Part shown: positions 1 to 7,790 of the stretch, one piece after another
Layout of the letters: each line of letters begins with the position of its first letter
Position numbering within the stretch: the stretch's first letter is position 1
Assembly (NCBI GenBank): GCA_900316415.1
Contig: ONCV01000024.1
Coordinates: forward strand, 1-36,188
DNA from: an uncultured Eubacteriales bacterium
GTDB taxonomy: Bacteria > Bacillota > Clostridia > Christensenellales > Aristaeellaceae
Length of the DNA: 36,188 bases
Reading direction: 5' to 3'
The notes under the pieces: generated by a model
What the model was told of the DNA's origin: nothing
The model's database searches: none
Seen by the model: the letters and a program-made list of their open reading frames with translations, nothing else
Made by a program: the position numbers and the translations under genes

Positions 1-100
1 TGTCATTGCTGACAGCAGCTTGCGGTTCGCTACACTTGGCGGTAAATACCCGTGGCGGGACTTTCACCCGCTAGAATTGTGCCATGCCCGGCACACACAG
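1..100. repeat. Hairpin-rich left edge, possible mobile-element end
   Basis: No credible gene lies here. The stretch holds two compact hairpins: GCGGG/CCCGC (55-59 with 67-71, seven-base loop) and GTGCC/GGCAC (79-83 with 90-94). Tandem small hairpins next to a window or contig edge, with a terminator-like hairpin directly after them, would suit the end of an insertion sequence or another repeated element. I cannot name the family, and no transposase is visible inside the window. An open frame crosses this stretch but reads antisense through the next genes and is not believed. Confidence 0.3.
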
Positions 101-134
101 AAATGCCCCTGCGCGGCGCCGCGCAGGAGCATTT
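101..134. terminator. Terminator-like perfect-arm hairpin
   Basis: Two 17-base arms (101-117 and 118-134) pair with a single mismatch and almost no loop. On the plus strand they run into a T tract (131-135), so the hairpin would stop rightward transcription from the left-edge element. On the minus strand it lies 39 bases past the stop of the URO-D gene but has only a short T run. A second, smaller hairpin (148-164, CCGGTTT/AAACCGG) sits between it and that stop. Confidence 0.55.
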
Positions 135-172
135 TTCCATTTACAGACCGGTTTCCCAAACCGGGGAATCTT

Positions 173-1129
173 TCAGATCTGCCGCGCGGTCTCCACCACC
201 CAGCGGATCCGCTCCTCGGGCATCTCATTGCGAATGCTGCAGTCCGATCCCAGGATATAGCCGCTCTTCCCGCCCTGGGCAATCAGGTTCCGCGTCTCCT
301 TTTCGATTTCCTCCCGGCTGGCCGTATACAGGAAGGTTCCCGGCCGGTTGTCAAATCCTCCCCAAACCGTGCATCCGAAATGCCTCCTGGCCTCCTGAAT
401 ATCCATGATGTCGAAGAACCTGCTCCAGCTGACCACAGGCGCTTTGTAGTCTTCCCATACGCTCAGCCGGTTCGGTTCCTCCTCCCAGGCACAGAAGTGA
501 ATGGCGTTCATATCGCTGATCGTATTCGCGTAATTCAGTACCTCCAGATCGCTCGGCGTCACCCATTCCCTGTATTCCTCATAGGTGAAGCGGTTCTGTT
601 CCCCGTTCTGGACACTGTAGAAGATGCCGTCCGCTCCGGCTTCCTCCACAATCCCGCGAACCAGCAGTTTCAGATCCTCCGCAACGGTTCTGCAGGCCTG
701 CTTCATGGCCTCGGGATTCTCCCGGATAAACTGCATCATCTTCGGATATCCGATTTTCAGTCGGATGCAGCTCAGCGGGGCAAAGACCAGGTAGATTGCC
801 GGGCACGCTCCGCCCAGCGCCTTCACAACCTTCTTCGTGCGCTCAATCTGTCCCCGGAGAAAGGGATCATCCGGGCCCAGCCGCTTCACCCGCTTCAGGT
901 CATCCGCTTTTTCGATATGCTCCAGCACCGGGGAAGGCCATCCGAAGTACTTGTCCCCGCTCAGCTTCATGAAGTCCACATCCGTGTCCTCCAGAAATCT
1001 GGCCTGAATCTCCGCAAACTTGTCGTCGTCTCCCCAGTATTCCGGGGGAACATGCTGCCACATGCAAACCGGCACATGATCCGTCTCCTGTCCCCGGAAT
1101 GCCGCCGTAACCCGTTCCCTCTTGTTCAT
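173..1129 (-). CDS. Uroporphyrinogen decarboxylase (URO-D) family protein
   Basis: The 318-residue protein opens with MNKRERVTAAFRGQETDHVP, the typical start of the URO-D/MtaA/CmuA TIM-barrel family, and later shows SVQNGEQNRFTYEEY and GGFDNRPGTFLY, which fit the fold. Many such clostridial proteins are not haem-pathway decarboxylases but methyltransferase-like enzymes that act with corrinoid proteins. No haem or corrinoid partner lies nearby, so the substrate is unknown. The ATG at 1129 is chosen because AAGGGGAG lies about nine bases upstream; the frame extends 44 codons further without ribosome-binding support. A plausible promoter lies at 1157-1185. The gene is divergent from the broken gene at 1291 and is not in an operon. 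Confidence 0.85.
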   Translation of the reverse strand: MNKRERVTAAFRGQETDHVPVCMWQHVPPEYWGDDDKFAEIQARFLEDTDVDFMKLSGDKYFGWPSPVLEHIEKADDLKRVKRLGPDDPFLRGQIERTKKVVKALGGACPAIYLVFAPLSCIRLKIGYPKMMQFIRENPEAMKQACRTVAEDLKLLVRGIVEEAGADGIFYSVQNGEQNRFTYEEYREWVTPSDLEVLNYANTISDMNAIHFCAWEEEPNRLSVWEDYKAPVVSWSRFFDIMDIQEARRHFGCTVWGGFDNRPGTFLYTASREEIEKETRNLIAQGGKSGYILGSDCSIRNEMPEERIRWVVETARQI

Positions 1130-1156
1130 TCTGTTCTTTCTCCCCTTTTGGCTGTT

Positions 1157-1185
1157 ATCGTATCGTGCCGGAAGCGCAGCTGCAA
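1157..1185 (-). promoter_or_regulatory. Putative sigma-A promoter of the URO-D gene
   Basis: Read on the minus strand, TTGCAG (1180-1185) and TACGAT (1157-1162) are separated by 17 bases. They lie just upstream of the ribosome binding site of the gene starting at 1129. Both boxes deviate somewhat from consensus. Confidence 0.45.
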
Positions 1186-1207
1186 TGATCTTTTTCAAAA
1201 CTCCCGA

Positions 1208-1236
1208 TTGCCGTTTTGCGGCGGTTCCCTTATAAT
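1208..1236 (+). promoter_or_regulatory. Sigma-A promoter of the broken gene
   Basis: TTGCCG (1208-1213) and a perfect TATAAT (1231-1236) are 17 bases apart and point at the ATG at 1291. It is arranged back to back with the URO-D promoter. Confidence 0.65.
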
Positions 1237-1290
1237 CGAGGCAGCTCCACGGAGCCGGCACGATCCTGATTCCGAAAGGAGAATTCCCTC

Positions 1291-1520
1291 ATGGAGTTTC
1301 TCAACGCCTACACCTTTGGCTTCTGTGAAAAGCGGGGATTTACGGAGGGCTCCTCCTGGCGGCATTCCCTGCGGCTGCTTCGGGAGTCCACGGAACCGGA
1401 TGGTGGGACTGGCCGGCCACCCGGCTGTATCCCGAGTTCGCAGGAGCGGATCAGTCCGGCTACTGCACCTGGGGCAAGCCGGCGAATCAGCTGATCCGGG
1501 CCTTCTCGGAGGAACTGTAA
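1291..1520 (+). pseudogene. Internally deleted gene remnant, N- and C-terminal pieces
   Basis: An ATG at 1291 follows a strong AAAGGAGA (1275-1282) and begins MEFLNAYTFGFCEKRGF, then reads SLRLLRESTE, after which the frame loses sense near 1395. In another frame, from about 1401 to the TAA at 1518-1520, the sequence again looks like real protein (WWDWPATRLYPEF, then GYCTWGKPANQLIRAFSEEL). The simplest reading is a gene that lost its middle, leaving start and end fused out of frame. The promoter, ribosome binding site and downstream terminator (1571-1604) are intact, so decay looks recent. The opening vaguely resembles glycosidase-like proteins, but I cannot assign a family. A frameshift alone is unlikely because only about 75 codons remain. 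Confidence 0.6.
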
Positions 1521-1570
1521 GCCTCTCTCTCTCCCTGGATCGGAGAAACGTTATCTCCCCGTCCGGGACG

Positions 1571-1604
1571 AAACCGGCTGTCGGAATCGGCAGCCGGTTT
1601 TTTT
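1571..1604 (+). terminator. Rho-independent terminator after the broken gene
   Basis: AAACCGGCTG (1571-1580) pairs perfectly with CAGCCGGTTT (1591-1600) and is followed by a run of seven T (1598-1604). It lies 50 bases after the stop of the remnant on the same strand. Confidence 0.8.
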
Positions 1605-1691
1605 CCCCGGGAAGAATCTCTTCCGGAATCGGAATGCGCCGGGACAGACAAGAGCCCCGGACATCCTGCTCCTCTTTCTGGCGGAAACCGT

Positions 1692-2843
1692 TCACACGCG
1701 CAGCGTACCCTTTTTCCGCTTGTTCTCGTACAACTTCTCATCCGCGCGCTTCAGGCAGTTCTCCATGGTATCCGGCGCGGCGCCAAGCCGATCATATCCG
1801 ACGCTGAGATTCAGATTGTAGAGCAGTTTGTTCTCTTCCTGCTTTTTCGTGGCAATGCTCTGCAGCACTTCCGCCGCCCGCTCCATAATTCCCTCTTCCG
1901 CGGAATGAACGATCAGCACGAACTCATCCCCGCCGTAGCGCCCGATGAAAGCACCTCCGATCTTCCCCACCGTCTGCTTCAGCGTTTCCGCGATCAGCAC
2001 CAGGGCCCGGTCGCCCTCCGCATGTCCGAAGGTATCGTTGATCTTCTTGAAATGATCAACGTCCATCATCGCGGCATAAATCGGCATGTTTTCCCGGTAT
2101 TTGATCTGGCTCAGATAGCGTTCGATCTGTCCGCGGTTGTTCAGGCGCGTCAGGGAATCAACGGAGATTTGCGCCTGCATGGACTGGATATAGAAGTGAA
2201 GCATCATGATCGTGCAGCCAAAGCAGAACAGCGGCGCGTCCAGCAGCACGGTCTGCACAATTCCGAAGAAAACGACGGAAAGCGGATAAAGCCCGATCAG
2301 GCGATACCGCTTTTTGATTTCCCGGGATTCCGCCCTGGCCGCGTTGCGCATCGAGATCACGAACGACGAGAGGATGTAAAACAGCGGCGCGGCCAGCATC
2401 ATAGGATAATACCAGGAGTTCAGTTCTCCCTGCTCGCTGATCCAGAAATTCGGCGCGATCATATAGGCGGTGACAATCGCGACTGTGGAAATCGTCATCG
2501 GCAGCATCCACAGGATGCGCTGCTTTCGGGTCATGCTCAGGATCATATCCTCCGAGGCCGCCATGTACATGAACCAGGCGAAGGCGATCAGGCTGAGCAG
2601 AATATAATTGGAAAAATTGAAGAAAACCACCAGCGGCCTGAGATTCGGGATCTTCCCGCCGAGAATCCCGGCCCATCCGATATCGGAAAGGAAATAGAGA
2701 ATGTGCGCCGCCACTGTCCGGTTGAACCAGAGCTCTTTTTCCTGTCGGGTATTGTAGCGCTGGTTGTGAAACAGCAGAAGGGCAAAGATAATGATACAGA
2801 CGATGTTGCCCTCCGCATAGATCAGAAAATAGTTGGACGCCAT
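1692..2843 (-). CDS. Membrane-bound GGDEF diguanylate cyclase
   Basis: The 383-residue protein has about six or seven hydrophobic segments over residues 5-220 and a C-terminal GGDEF domain, so it probably makes c-di-GMP from two GTP at the inner face of the membrane. The substrate motif MDVDHFKKINDTFGH and the intact active-site GGDEF at about residues 304-308 are present. No RxxD inhibitory site is seen in the usual place just before GGDEF, so product feedback may be absent. The signal read by the membrane part is unknown. The ATG at 2843 follows GGGAGGAA at good spacing, and a near-consensus promoter lies at 2880-2908. The gene appears to be transcribed alone. Confidence 0.9.
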   Translation of the reverse strand: MASNYFLIYAEGNIVCIIIFALLLFHNQRYNTRQEKELWFNRTVAAHILYFLSDIGWAGILGGKIPNLRPLVVFFNFSNYILLSLIAFAWFMYMAASEDMILSMTRKQRILWMLPMTISTVAIVTAYMIAPNFWISEQGELNSWYYPMMLAAPLFYILSSFVISMRNAARAESREIKKRYRLIGLYPLSVVFFGIVQTVLLDAPLFCFGCTIMMLHFYIQSMQAQISVDSLTRLNNRGQIERYLSQIKYRENMPIYAAMMDVDHFKKINDTFGHAEGDRALVLIAETLKQTVGKIGGAFIGRYGGDEFVLIVHSAEEGIMERAAEVLQSIATKKQEENKLLYNLNLSVGYDRLGAAPDTMENCLKRADEKLYENKRKKGTLRV

Positions 2844-2879
2844 ATCACGTTCCTCCCGATCAGCGATCTGTTGTTGTAT

Positions 2880-2908
2880 ATTTTACCTTTTTCCGCCCCG
2901 GAAGTCAA
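2880..2908 (-). promoter_or_regulatory. Sigma-A promoter of the diguanylate cyclase gene
   Basis: On the minus strand TTGACT (2903-2908) and TAAAAT (2880-2885) have a 17-base spacer and lie about 40 bases before the start codon. A further imperfect hairpin (2920-2950) between this promoter and the tRNA terminator may help insulate it. Confidence 0.7.
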
Positions 2909-2982
2909 TTGCCGGTCAGAACAGCTTCCCGGATTTGATCCGGGGCTGTTTTGCATAGCAGAGTACATTGCGCACGCCAATT

Positions 2983-3019
2983 TTGTAAAAAAAGAACTTC
3001 CGGACGAAATGTCCGGAAG
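2983..3019 (-). terminator. Terminator of the serine tRNA unit
   Basis: CTTCCGGAC (2997-3005) pairs perfectly with GTCCGGAAG (3011-3019) around a five-base loop. On the minus strand it is followed by a T-rich tail complementary to the A run near 2987-2996. It lies nine bases beyond the 3' CCA of the second tRNA. Confidence 0.8.
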
Positions 3020-3027
3020 CCTTGATC

Positions 3028-3118
3028 TGGCGGAGAAGCCGGGATTTGAACCCGGGCTGCGGTCACCCGCACTACTCCCTTAGCAGGGGAGCCCCTTCGG
3101 CCACTTGGGTACTTCTCC
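3028..3118 (-). tRNA. tRNA-Ser (anticodon GCT)
   Basis: The acceptor arm GGAGAAG (from 3112-3118) pairs with CTTCTCC (from 3032-3038), and CCA is encoded (3028-3030). The anticodon loop is CTGCTAA, giving GCT, which reads AGC/AGU. A long variable arm typical of serine tRNA follows, and the T loop reads GTTCAAATC. The length of 91 bases fits class II tRNA. It is second in a two-tRNA unit, nine bases after tRNA-Ser(TGA). Confidence 0.95.
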
Positions 3119-3127
3119 AAGGTCGGT

Positions 3128-3216
3128 TGGCGGAGCGAGAGGGATTCGAACCCCCGGTACCTTTCGGTATCACTGGTTTTCAAGACCAGCGCCTTCAACC
3201 GCTCGGCCATCGCTCC
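3128..3216 (-). tRNA. tRNA-Ser (anticodon TGA)
   Basis: The acceptor arm GGAGCGA (from 3210-3216) pairs with TCGCTCC, and CCA is encoded (3128-3130). The anticodon loop is CTTGAAA, giving TGA, which reads UCN codons. It has a long variable arm and a GTTCGAATC T loop. The length is 89 bases. It is first in the unit, behind a strong promoter at 3237-3265. Confidence 0.95.
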
Positions 3217-3236
3217 AGGTCCAACCAGCAAGTGTT

Positions 3237-3265
3237 ATGATATCATGAGTTTTTCCTTCCGTCAA
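3237..3265 (-). promoter_or_regulatory. Strong promoter of the serine tRNA unit
   Basis: On the minus strand TTGACG (3260-3265) and TATCAT (3237-3242) are 17 bases apart. The first tRNA begins about 20 bases downstream, as expected for a stable RNA promoter. Confidence 0.75.
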
Positions 3266-3352
3266 GGTTTTTTTCGCGCCACGCCGCTGCCCCGGTCGGC
3301 TCTTTTCCCGGGAACGGAAGGCCGCTTCAGGTCCTGCATGCTTTCCCGAAGT

Positions 3353-4348
3353 TTATGCCCCAGCCTGTACGGCCGTCAGCGCAATGGTGTTGACGATGTC
3401 ATCCACGCTGCAGCCGCGGGAAAGATCGTTGCAGGGCTTCGCCAGGCCCTGGAGAACGGCAAAGCATTCCGCGCCGCCGATGCGCTGCGTGATTTTGTAC
3501 CCGATGTTGCCCGACTGAAGGTCCGGGAAGATCAGCACGTTCGCCCGGCCCGCCACGGGGCTGCCCGGCGCCTTCAGCGCGCCTACCTCCGGAACCAGCG
3601 CCGCGTCGAACTGCATTTCCCCGTCCAGCAGCAGATCCGGCGCAAGCCCGTGGGCGATCTCCGTGGCCCGGCGCACCTTGTCGACCAGCTCGTGGTTCGC
3701 GCTTCCCTTGGTGGAGAAGGAGAGCATCGCCACGCGCGGCTCCCGGATCCCGCAGAGAACGCGGGCCGTTTCGGCGGCGGTCACGGCGATCTGTGCCAGT
3801 TCCTCCGCGGTGGGGTTGGGCACTACGACGCAGTCGGCATAGACCAGCAGTCCCCCTTCGCCCAGGTTCGGATTGGGGCAGTTCATCAGAAAGCTGGAGG
3901 AAACAATGCGGATCCCCGGTTTCGTTTTGATGATCTGCAGTGCGGGGCGCAGCATGTCCCCCGTTGAATGGACCGCCCCGGAAACCAGGCCGTCCGCATC
4001 CCCCGTTTTCACCATCAGCATCCCGTAATACATGGGATCGGCCGAAAGCCGTGCCGCTTCCTCCGGGGTCATTCCCTTTGCCCTGCGCAGCTCATACAGC
4101 GTCTCCGCGTAGGTCTCGGCGCGGGAATCGGAAGCGGGACAGATCAGCTCTATCCCGTCGATTTCGGCGTCCACCTCCCGGGCTGCGGCGCGAATCCGGT
4201 CCGGCTCGCCCAGCAGAACGGGCTTCGCGATTCCCTCCGCCCGGACCCGTGCCGCGGCCTGAATGGTCCGGGGTTCATCGCCCTCCGGAAGCACAATGCG
4301 CTTTGGGGTTCTCCGCGCCTTTTCCCATACCTGCTCCATCAAGCTCAT
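3353..4348 (-). CDS. pta: Phosphate acetyltransferase
   Basis: This enzyme interconverts acetyl-CoA plus phosphate with acetyl phosphate plus CoA in the cytoplasm. The 331-residue length is normal for the short clostridial form. Family signatures are clear: RIVLPEGDEPRT near the start, TGDADGLVSGAVHST (115-129), the LRPALQIIKTKPG stretch after it, and NVLIFPDLQSGNIGYKITQR near residues 270-289. These match Pta better than the shorter phosphate butyryltransferases. It lies 20 bases after a butyrate kinase gene, so the two are one transcription unit. Together they could turn acyl-CoA into acid plus ATP, although the kinase family suggests a longer or branched acyl group. No acetate kinase is in the window, and no clear terminator follows the gene. 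Confidence 0.93.
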   Translation of the reverse strand: MSLMEQVWEKARRTPKRIVLPEGDEPRTIQAAARVRAEGIAKPVLLGEPDRIRAAAREVDAEIDGIELICPASDSRAETYAETLYELRRAKGMTPEEAARLSADPMYYGMLMVKTGDADGLVSGAVHSTGDMLRPALQIIKTKPGIRIVSSSFLMNCPNPNLGEGGLLVYADCVVVPNPTAEELAQIAVTAAETARVLCGIREPRVAMLSFSTKGSANHELVDKVRRATEIAHGLAPDLLLDGEMQFDAALVPEVGALKAPGSPVAGRANVLIFPDLQSGNIGYKITQRIGGAECFAVLQGLAKPCNDLSRGCSVDDIVNTIALTAVQAGA

Positions 4349-4368
4349 GCTGTTTTCCCCCTGTCCGG

Positions 4369-5481
4369 TCAGAATGTGATGCCGTCAAATCCCTGCCATA
4401 CGGGTTTCCCGGTATAGGTCAGCGCTTTGGTCTTTCCGCGGAGCACCTTCAGCACCGACAGCGCCAGCGCTTCCTGCTCCATCTCTCCGGGATAGATATG
4501 GATCGGCGCGATCCAGCCGCAGCGTTCCCGGATCCCCTGCGCAATGTCGTCGAAGCGCATCAGCCCGCCCGTCAGCAGAATGGCGTCCACTTTTCCGCAC
4601 AGAACGGCGCTCATCTCGCCGATGTTTTTGCAGATCTGGTAGATCATCGTGTTCCAGACCAGGCAGGCTTTCCGGTCTCCCGCCTCGACCATCGCGTGAA
4701 TCGTATCGGAATTGGAGGTTCCGAACAGGCTGACAAATCCGCCGGACCGCGAGCACATCCGCCGCACGTCGTCCGCGGAATGCGTCTGCAGATAGTCCAG
4801 CAGTTCCAGCACCGGCACATAGCCAATGCGGGTGGGCGAAAACGCGCCTTCCCCGTCTGCGCCCATGTTGCCGTCCACCATGCGGCCATGATCGTGCGCA
4901 CCCACCGTGACGCCCCCGTCGATATGCGCCACGATAAAACGGCAGTCCTCATAGCGCTTCCCGATGGATTCGGCATGCGCCTCCGCCACCGCCTTCTGGT
5001 TCAGCACATGGGAATGCCCGAAGCGGTAGATTCCCCGGATGCCGGTCAGCCTGGCCAGATCGCCGTATTCATCCACATTGGTCGGGTTCAGGGTATAGGC
5101 CGGAACCCGGTGTTCCTGCGCAAAGCGCCAGGCCAGCAGGACCCCCAGCTTGGCCGCGTGCTCGCTCCCGCCGACGGCCGCCAGCGTGTCGTCATAGAGC
5201 TTCTGATCGATCACGGTAACTCCGCTGGGCTGGGTGCAGGCGCTTCCGCCCCGTCCGACCGCCACGTCGATTTCGGCCGGATCGATCCCGGCTTCCCTCA
5301 GCATATCCAGCATCACCTCATAGCGGAACGGAACCTGATCGTTCACATGGGGATACTGCAGCAGAACCGGCGCGTCATGAAACCGGCTGTCCTCGAATAT
5401 GGACCGGTCGTTCTCGAAAACGCTGATTTTGGTCGAGGTGGAACCCGGGTTGATGATCAGGAGTTTAAAAGTCTTTTCCAT
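4369..5481 (-). CDS. buk: Butyrate kinase
   Basis: The 370-residue protein belongs to the ASKHA acetokinase superfamily and probably converts butyryl phosphate and ADP to butyrate and ATP. The phosphate-binding motif IINPGSTSTKISVFE starts at residue 9, the middle has HIDGGVTVGAHDHGRMVD, and the glycine-rich ILLTGGLMRFDDI stretch lies near the C terminus. All are typical of Buk rather than AckA. The ATG at 5481 is chosen because GGAGGAAGC lies immediately upstream; a 26-codon upstream extension is rich in Arg/Cys/Trp and unlikely. A promoter with a 17-base spacer lies at 5531-5559. It is cotranscribed with pta. The pairing with Pta rather than Ptb leaves acetate, butyrate or branched-chain acids as possible products. 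Confidence 0.9.
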   Translation of the reverse strand: MEKTFKLLIINPGSTSTKISVFENDRSIFEDSRFHDAPVLLQYPHVNDQVPFRYEVMLDMLREAGIDPAEIDVAVGRGGSACTQPSGVTVIDQKLYDDTLAAVGGSEHAAKLGVLLAWRFAQEHRVPAYTLNPTNVDEYGDLARLTGIRGIYRFGHSHVLNQKAVAEAHAESIGKRYEDCRFIVAHIDGGVTVGAHDHGRMVDGNMGADGEGAFSPTRIGYVPVLELLDYLQTHSADDVRRMCSRSGGFVSLFGTSNSDTIHAMVEAGDRKACLVWNTMIYQICKNIGEMSAVLCGKVDAILLTGGLMRFDDIAQGIRERCGWIAPIHIYPGEMEQEALALSVLKVLRGKTKALTYTGKPVWQGFDGITF

Positions 5482-5530
5482 GCATGCTTCCTCCGGCAGG
5501 CCTGCCCGTTCTTTCTTGAACCACCGCGGC

Positions 5531-5559
5531 ATTGTACTGCATTTTCCCCCATTGCGCAA
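5531..5559 (-). promoter_or_regulatory. Promoter of buk-pta with adjacent palindrome
   Basis: On the minus strand TTGCGC (5554-5559) and TACAAT (5531-5536) are separated by 17 bases, about 50 bases before the buk start. Directly upstream lies a palindrome centred near 5568-5569 (perfect core TCCCCCGGGGGA, 5563-5574) that could be an operator or the end of an upstream transcript. Confidence 0.6.
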
Positions 5560-5623
5560 GACTCCCCCGGGGGAATCGTTCCGGCTCCGTCCTCCGTCCC
5601 CGTCCCGTGGGATCTTGGGCAGG

Positions 5624-5653
5624 TTGACAACCCGAATCCGTCTTCAGTATAAT
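5624..5653 (+). promoter_or_regulatory. Consensus promoter facing antisense to the phosphatase gene
   Basis: TTGACA (5624-5629) and TATAAT (5648-5653) are both perfect sigma-A hexamers with an 18-base spacer on the plus strand. No plus-strand gene follows. Transcription would run into the 3' end of the minus-strand phosphatase gene whose stop is at 5676. It may make an antisense RNA or be the relic of a lost gene. Confidence 0.5.
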
Positions 5654-5675
5654 CCGGTCATACAGCAGGCGGAAA

Positions 5676-7769
5676 TCAGGTCTTTTCGCCGGGGCGGAGA
5701 TAGGTGATCCCCAGCATGGTGATGTCGTCAAACTGTTCCGCTTTGCCGGCAAATCTCCGAAGGTCCTTCAGCATCCCGTCCAGAGTCTCCTTCTGGGAAA
5801 GATCCCGCGTCCGGTTCAGCTGCTCCAGCATTCTCTCGCTGCCGTAGGGCTCGGCAGCCTCATTGATGGCCTCCGGAACCCCGTCCGTATAGACAAACAG
5901 CCTGTCCCCCGGCTCCATCTGAATCTCATACTCCGTCCGGGGGATTCCCTCATAGGACCCCAGCACCATATTGTGCTTGTCCCGGAGCAGCTCGTATGCT
6001 TCGCCGGCGCGCATCAGCACCGGATACTCGTGCCCGCCGTTGGAGCAGCGCATTTTCCCCGTCTTCAGATCCAGAATTCCCAGCCAGACGGTCACGAACA
6101 TTTCGGCCTCGTTTCCCTCGCACAGTACATTGTTCACCGCCTCCAGCAGCTCGGCTGGATTCATCCCGCTCCGCGCGAAGTTCTTGATGGCCGTCTTGGA
6201 TCGCATCATGAACAGGGACGCCGGAATTCCCTTCCCGGATACGTCCGCGATCACCAGCACCAGCTGATCGGGGGCGATATAGAAGAAATCGTAGAAATCT
6301 CCGCCGACCTGCTTCGCCGGCGTCATCAGGGCATGGATTTCCAGATTGTCCGTCGGCAGACGGAAGTTCTTGGGAAGGGCGGAATCCTGGATGGTGGCGG
6401 CCAGTTTCAGGTCGTCCTTCATCCGCTTTTCCGCCGCGTCGATGAAGCCCCGCAGGGCCGTCACCGTCTTGTTGATATCCTCCGACAGGGCGGAAAACTC
6501 CACGGATTCCTGAACGTCCACGGTTTCCGTCAGGTTTCCGGCGGTGATTGTACGCAGGGAATCGTTCACGCGGTCCAGGTTCCGGACCACCAGGCGATCC
6601 ACCAGCACGATGACCAGCAGGTACAGCAGGGTGCAGATCAGGATTTCCAGGAAAAACTCTTCCATGAGACGGATGCCGCGGTTGTAATAGACGTCATCCT
6701 CCGGGATCCTGATCAGCAGGCTGTAGGGCTCTTCCAGCACCCCGGCCAGGCACCGCCACTTTTCGACCTCCCCTTCTCCGATCCGGGCTTCGAAGATTTC
6801 CCCCTCGGAATGGGAATGAATCAGTTTCACCAGTTCCGGATTCACGGGACCGGGGCTTTCCCCGGATTCCGCGGAAGTATACTGATGCATTTTCTCCGTG
6901 TCCACCAGCATGGCCGAGGTATCCATCCGCTGGTTCTCACTGTCCAGTTCCTGGGTGATGATCCGGATATCCCCGTGACTGCGGAAACTGGACCGGGCGT
7001 CCTCTATCCGGAACTGCATCTCATCCGCGACTTCCTGATCCGCCATGCGGGTTTCCAGGTTGTAATTCACCAGCATGCTGGAGGCAAAGATCAGAAAAAC
7101 CACCGCGAAAAGCCACCGCTCAACGCGGGTCTGGATGAGGGTTTGTCCTTTCGGAAGGAAGGGATGGATCCGCTGTTTTCCCTGCACAACCCGGGTGATC
7201 ACCACGGAGCAGATGGCCAGCCCCATGCCGGTAAAGGCCGCCATGGGCAGCGCGCAGGTGTCCACTACATCGTAGGCACGGTCGATGTCATTGGGATGGG
7301 TGAACAAAACCGCGTACATGTGAAACACTTCCATCTCCGCCCCCAGGAAGAGGCTGGGAATGGCACGCGGTTTATTCCGGTTGTAAACCCACCGGTGCAG
7401 CAGGGCCGCCAGCAAGCCCGCCAGCACCGTGGAAAGCCCGCACGCGACCCGGGTATAGGAACCGATCCCGAAGTATTCTCCAATCACGAACCGCTCGATG
7501 CCTCCGATCAGTCCGGCCAGGATTCCGGCCAGCGGGTCGAAGAACAGGCCAGCGGCCAGCGGACCCAGATCCCGGACGTTCAGCACCCAGTTGCCGTAGT
7601 CGATTCCGATATGGCTGGAGAGCACGGAACACAGCCCGTAAAATACGCCCACCGCAATCTTCCGACCCCGCGTATGCTCGGATGATTTGTTCCAGAAGTA
7701 CCACAGCAGGATCGTAGCGGCGATGTAGATGCCGGTTGCGGCCGCCATCTTTAGCGTCATGTTCACCAT
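5676..7769 (-). CDS. Membrane sensor SpoIIE-type (PP2C) serine phosphatase
   Basis: The 697-residue protein has a multi-helix N-terminal region (about 10-195) containing NVRDLGPLAAGLFFDPLAG, typical of the LytS-type 5TM receptor domain. Next come a helix (218-236), an outside region (about 240-370), a helix (371-391), a HAMP-like linker (392-445), and a SpoIIE-type phosphatase domain (455-690). Metal-binding motifs are present: VGGDFYDFF (488-496), ADVSGKGIPAS (508-518), YTDGVPEA (627-634) and FDDITML (680-686). Such enzymes usually dephosphorylate anti-sigma-factor antagonists, but no partner switch genes are in the window. AAGGAG lies nine bases before the ATG at 7769. It is the last gene of a three-gene unit, 21 bases after the zinc-ribbon gene. 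Confidence 0.9.
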   Translation of the reverse strand: MVNMTLKMAAATGIYIAATILLWYFWNKSSEHTRGRKIAVGVFYGLCSVLSSHIGIDYGNWVLNVRDLGPLAAGLFFDPLAGILAGLIGGIERFVIGEYFGIGSYTRVACGLSTVLAGLLAALLHRWVYNRNKPRAIPSLFLGAEMEVFHMYAVLFTHPNDIDRAYDVVDTCALPMAAFTGMGLAICSVVITRVVQGKQRIHPFLPKGQTLIQTRVERWLFAVVFLIFASSMLVNYNLETRMADQEVADEMQFRIEDARSSFRSHGDIRIITQELDSENQRMDTSAMLVDTEKMHQYTSAESGESPGPVNPELVKLIHSHSEGEIFEARIGEGEVEKWRCLAGVLEEPYSLLIRIPEDDVYYNRGIRLMEEFFLEILICTLLYLLVIVLVDRLVVRNLDRVNDSLRTITAGNLTETVDVQESVEFSALSEDINKTVTALRGFIDAAEKRMKDDLKLAATIQDSALPKNFRLPTDNLEIHALMTPAKQVGGDFYDFFYIAPDQLVLVIADVSGKGIPASLFMMRSKTAIKNFARSGMNPAELLEAVNNVLCEGNEAEMFVTVWLGILDLKTGKMRCSNGGHEYPVLMRAGEAYELLRDKHNMVLGSYEGIPRTEYEIQMEPGDRLFVYTDGVPEAINEAAEPYGSERMLEQLNRTRDLSQKETLDGMLKDLRRFAGKAEQFDDITMLGITYLRPGEKT

Positions 7770-7790
7770 TCCGGAAAACTCCTTTGTTTT

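Noticed and set aside
20..1807. A 595-codon open frame on the plus strand from the left edge
   Set aside because: It runs antisense to the URO-D and cyclase genes, has no ribosome binding site, and its residues (Pro, Arg, His, Leu rich) are typical of the opposite frame of GC-rich genes.
2920..2952. Imperfect hairpin AACAGC...CTGTT with T run on the plus strand
   Set aside because: Not counted as a separate terminator because no plus-strand gene lies before it; it may simply back up the tRNA terminator.
2905..3240. Open frames across the tRNA pair on both strands
   Set aside because: The sequence is fully explained by two serine tRNAs with promoter and terminator.
5973..7685. Long plus-strand open frame opposite the phosphatase gene
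   Set aside because: Antisense shadow, rich in His/Gln/Gly/Arg, with no start signal. The perfect promoter at 5624-5653 lies before it, but the frame itself shows no recognisable domain.
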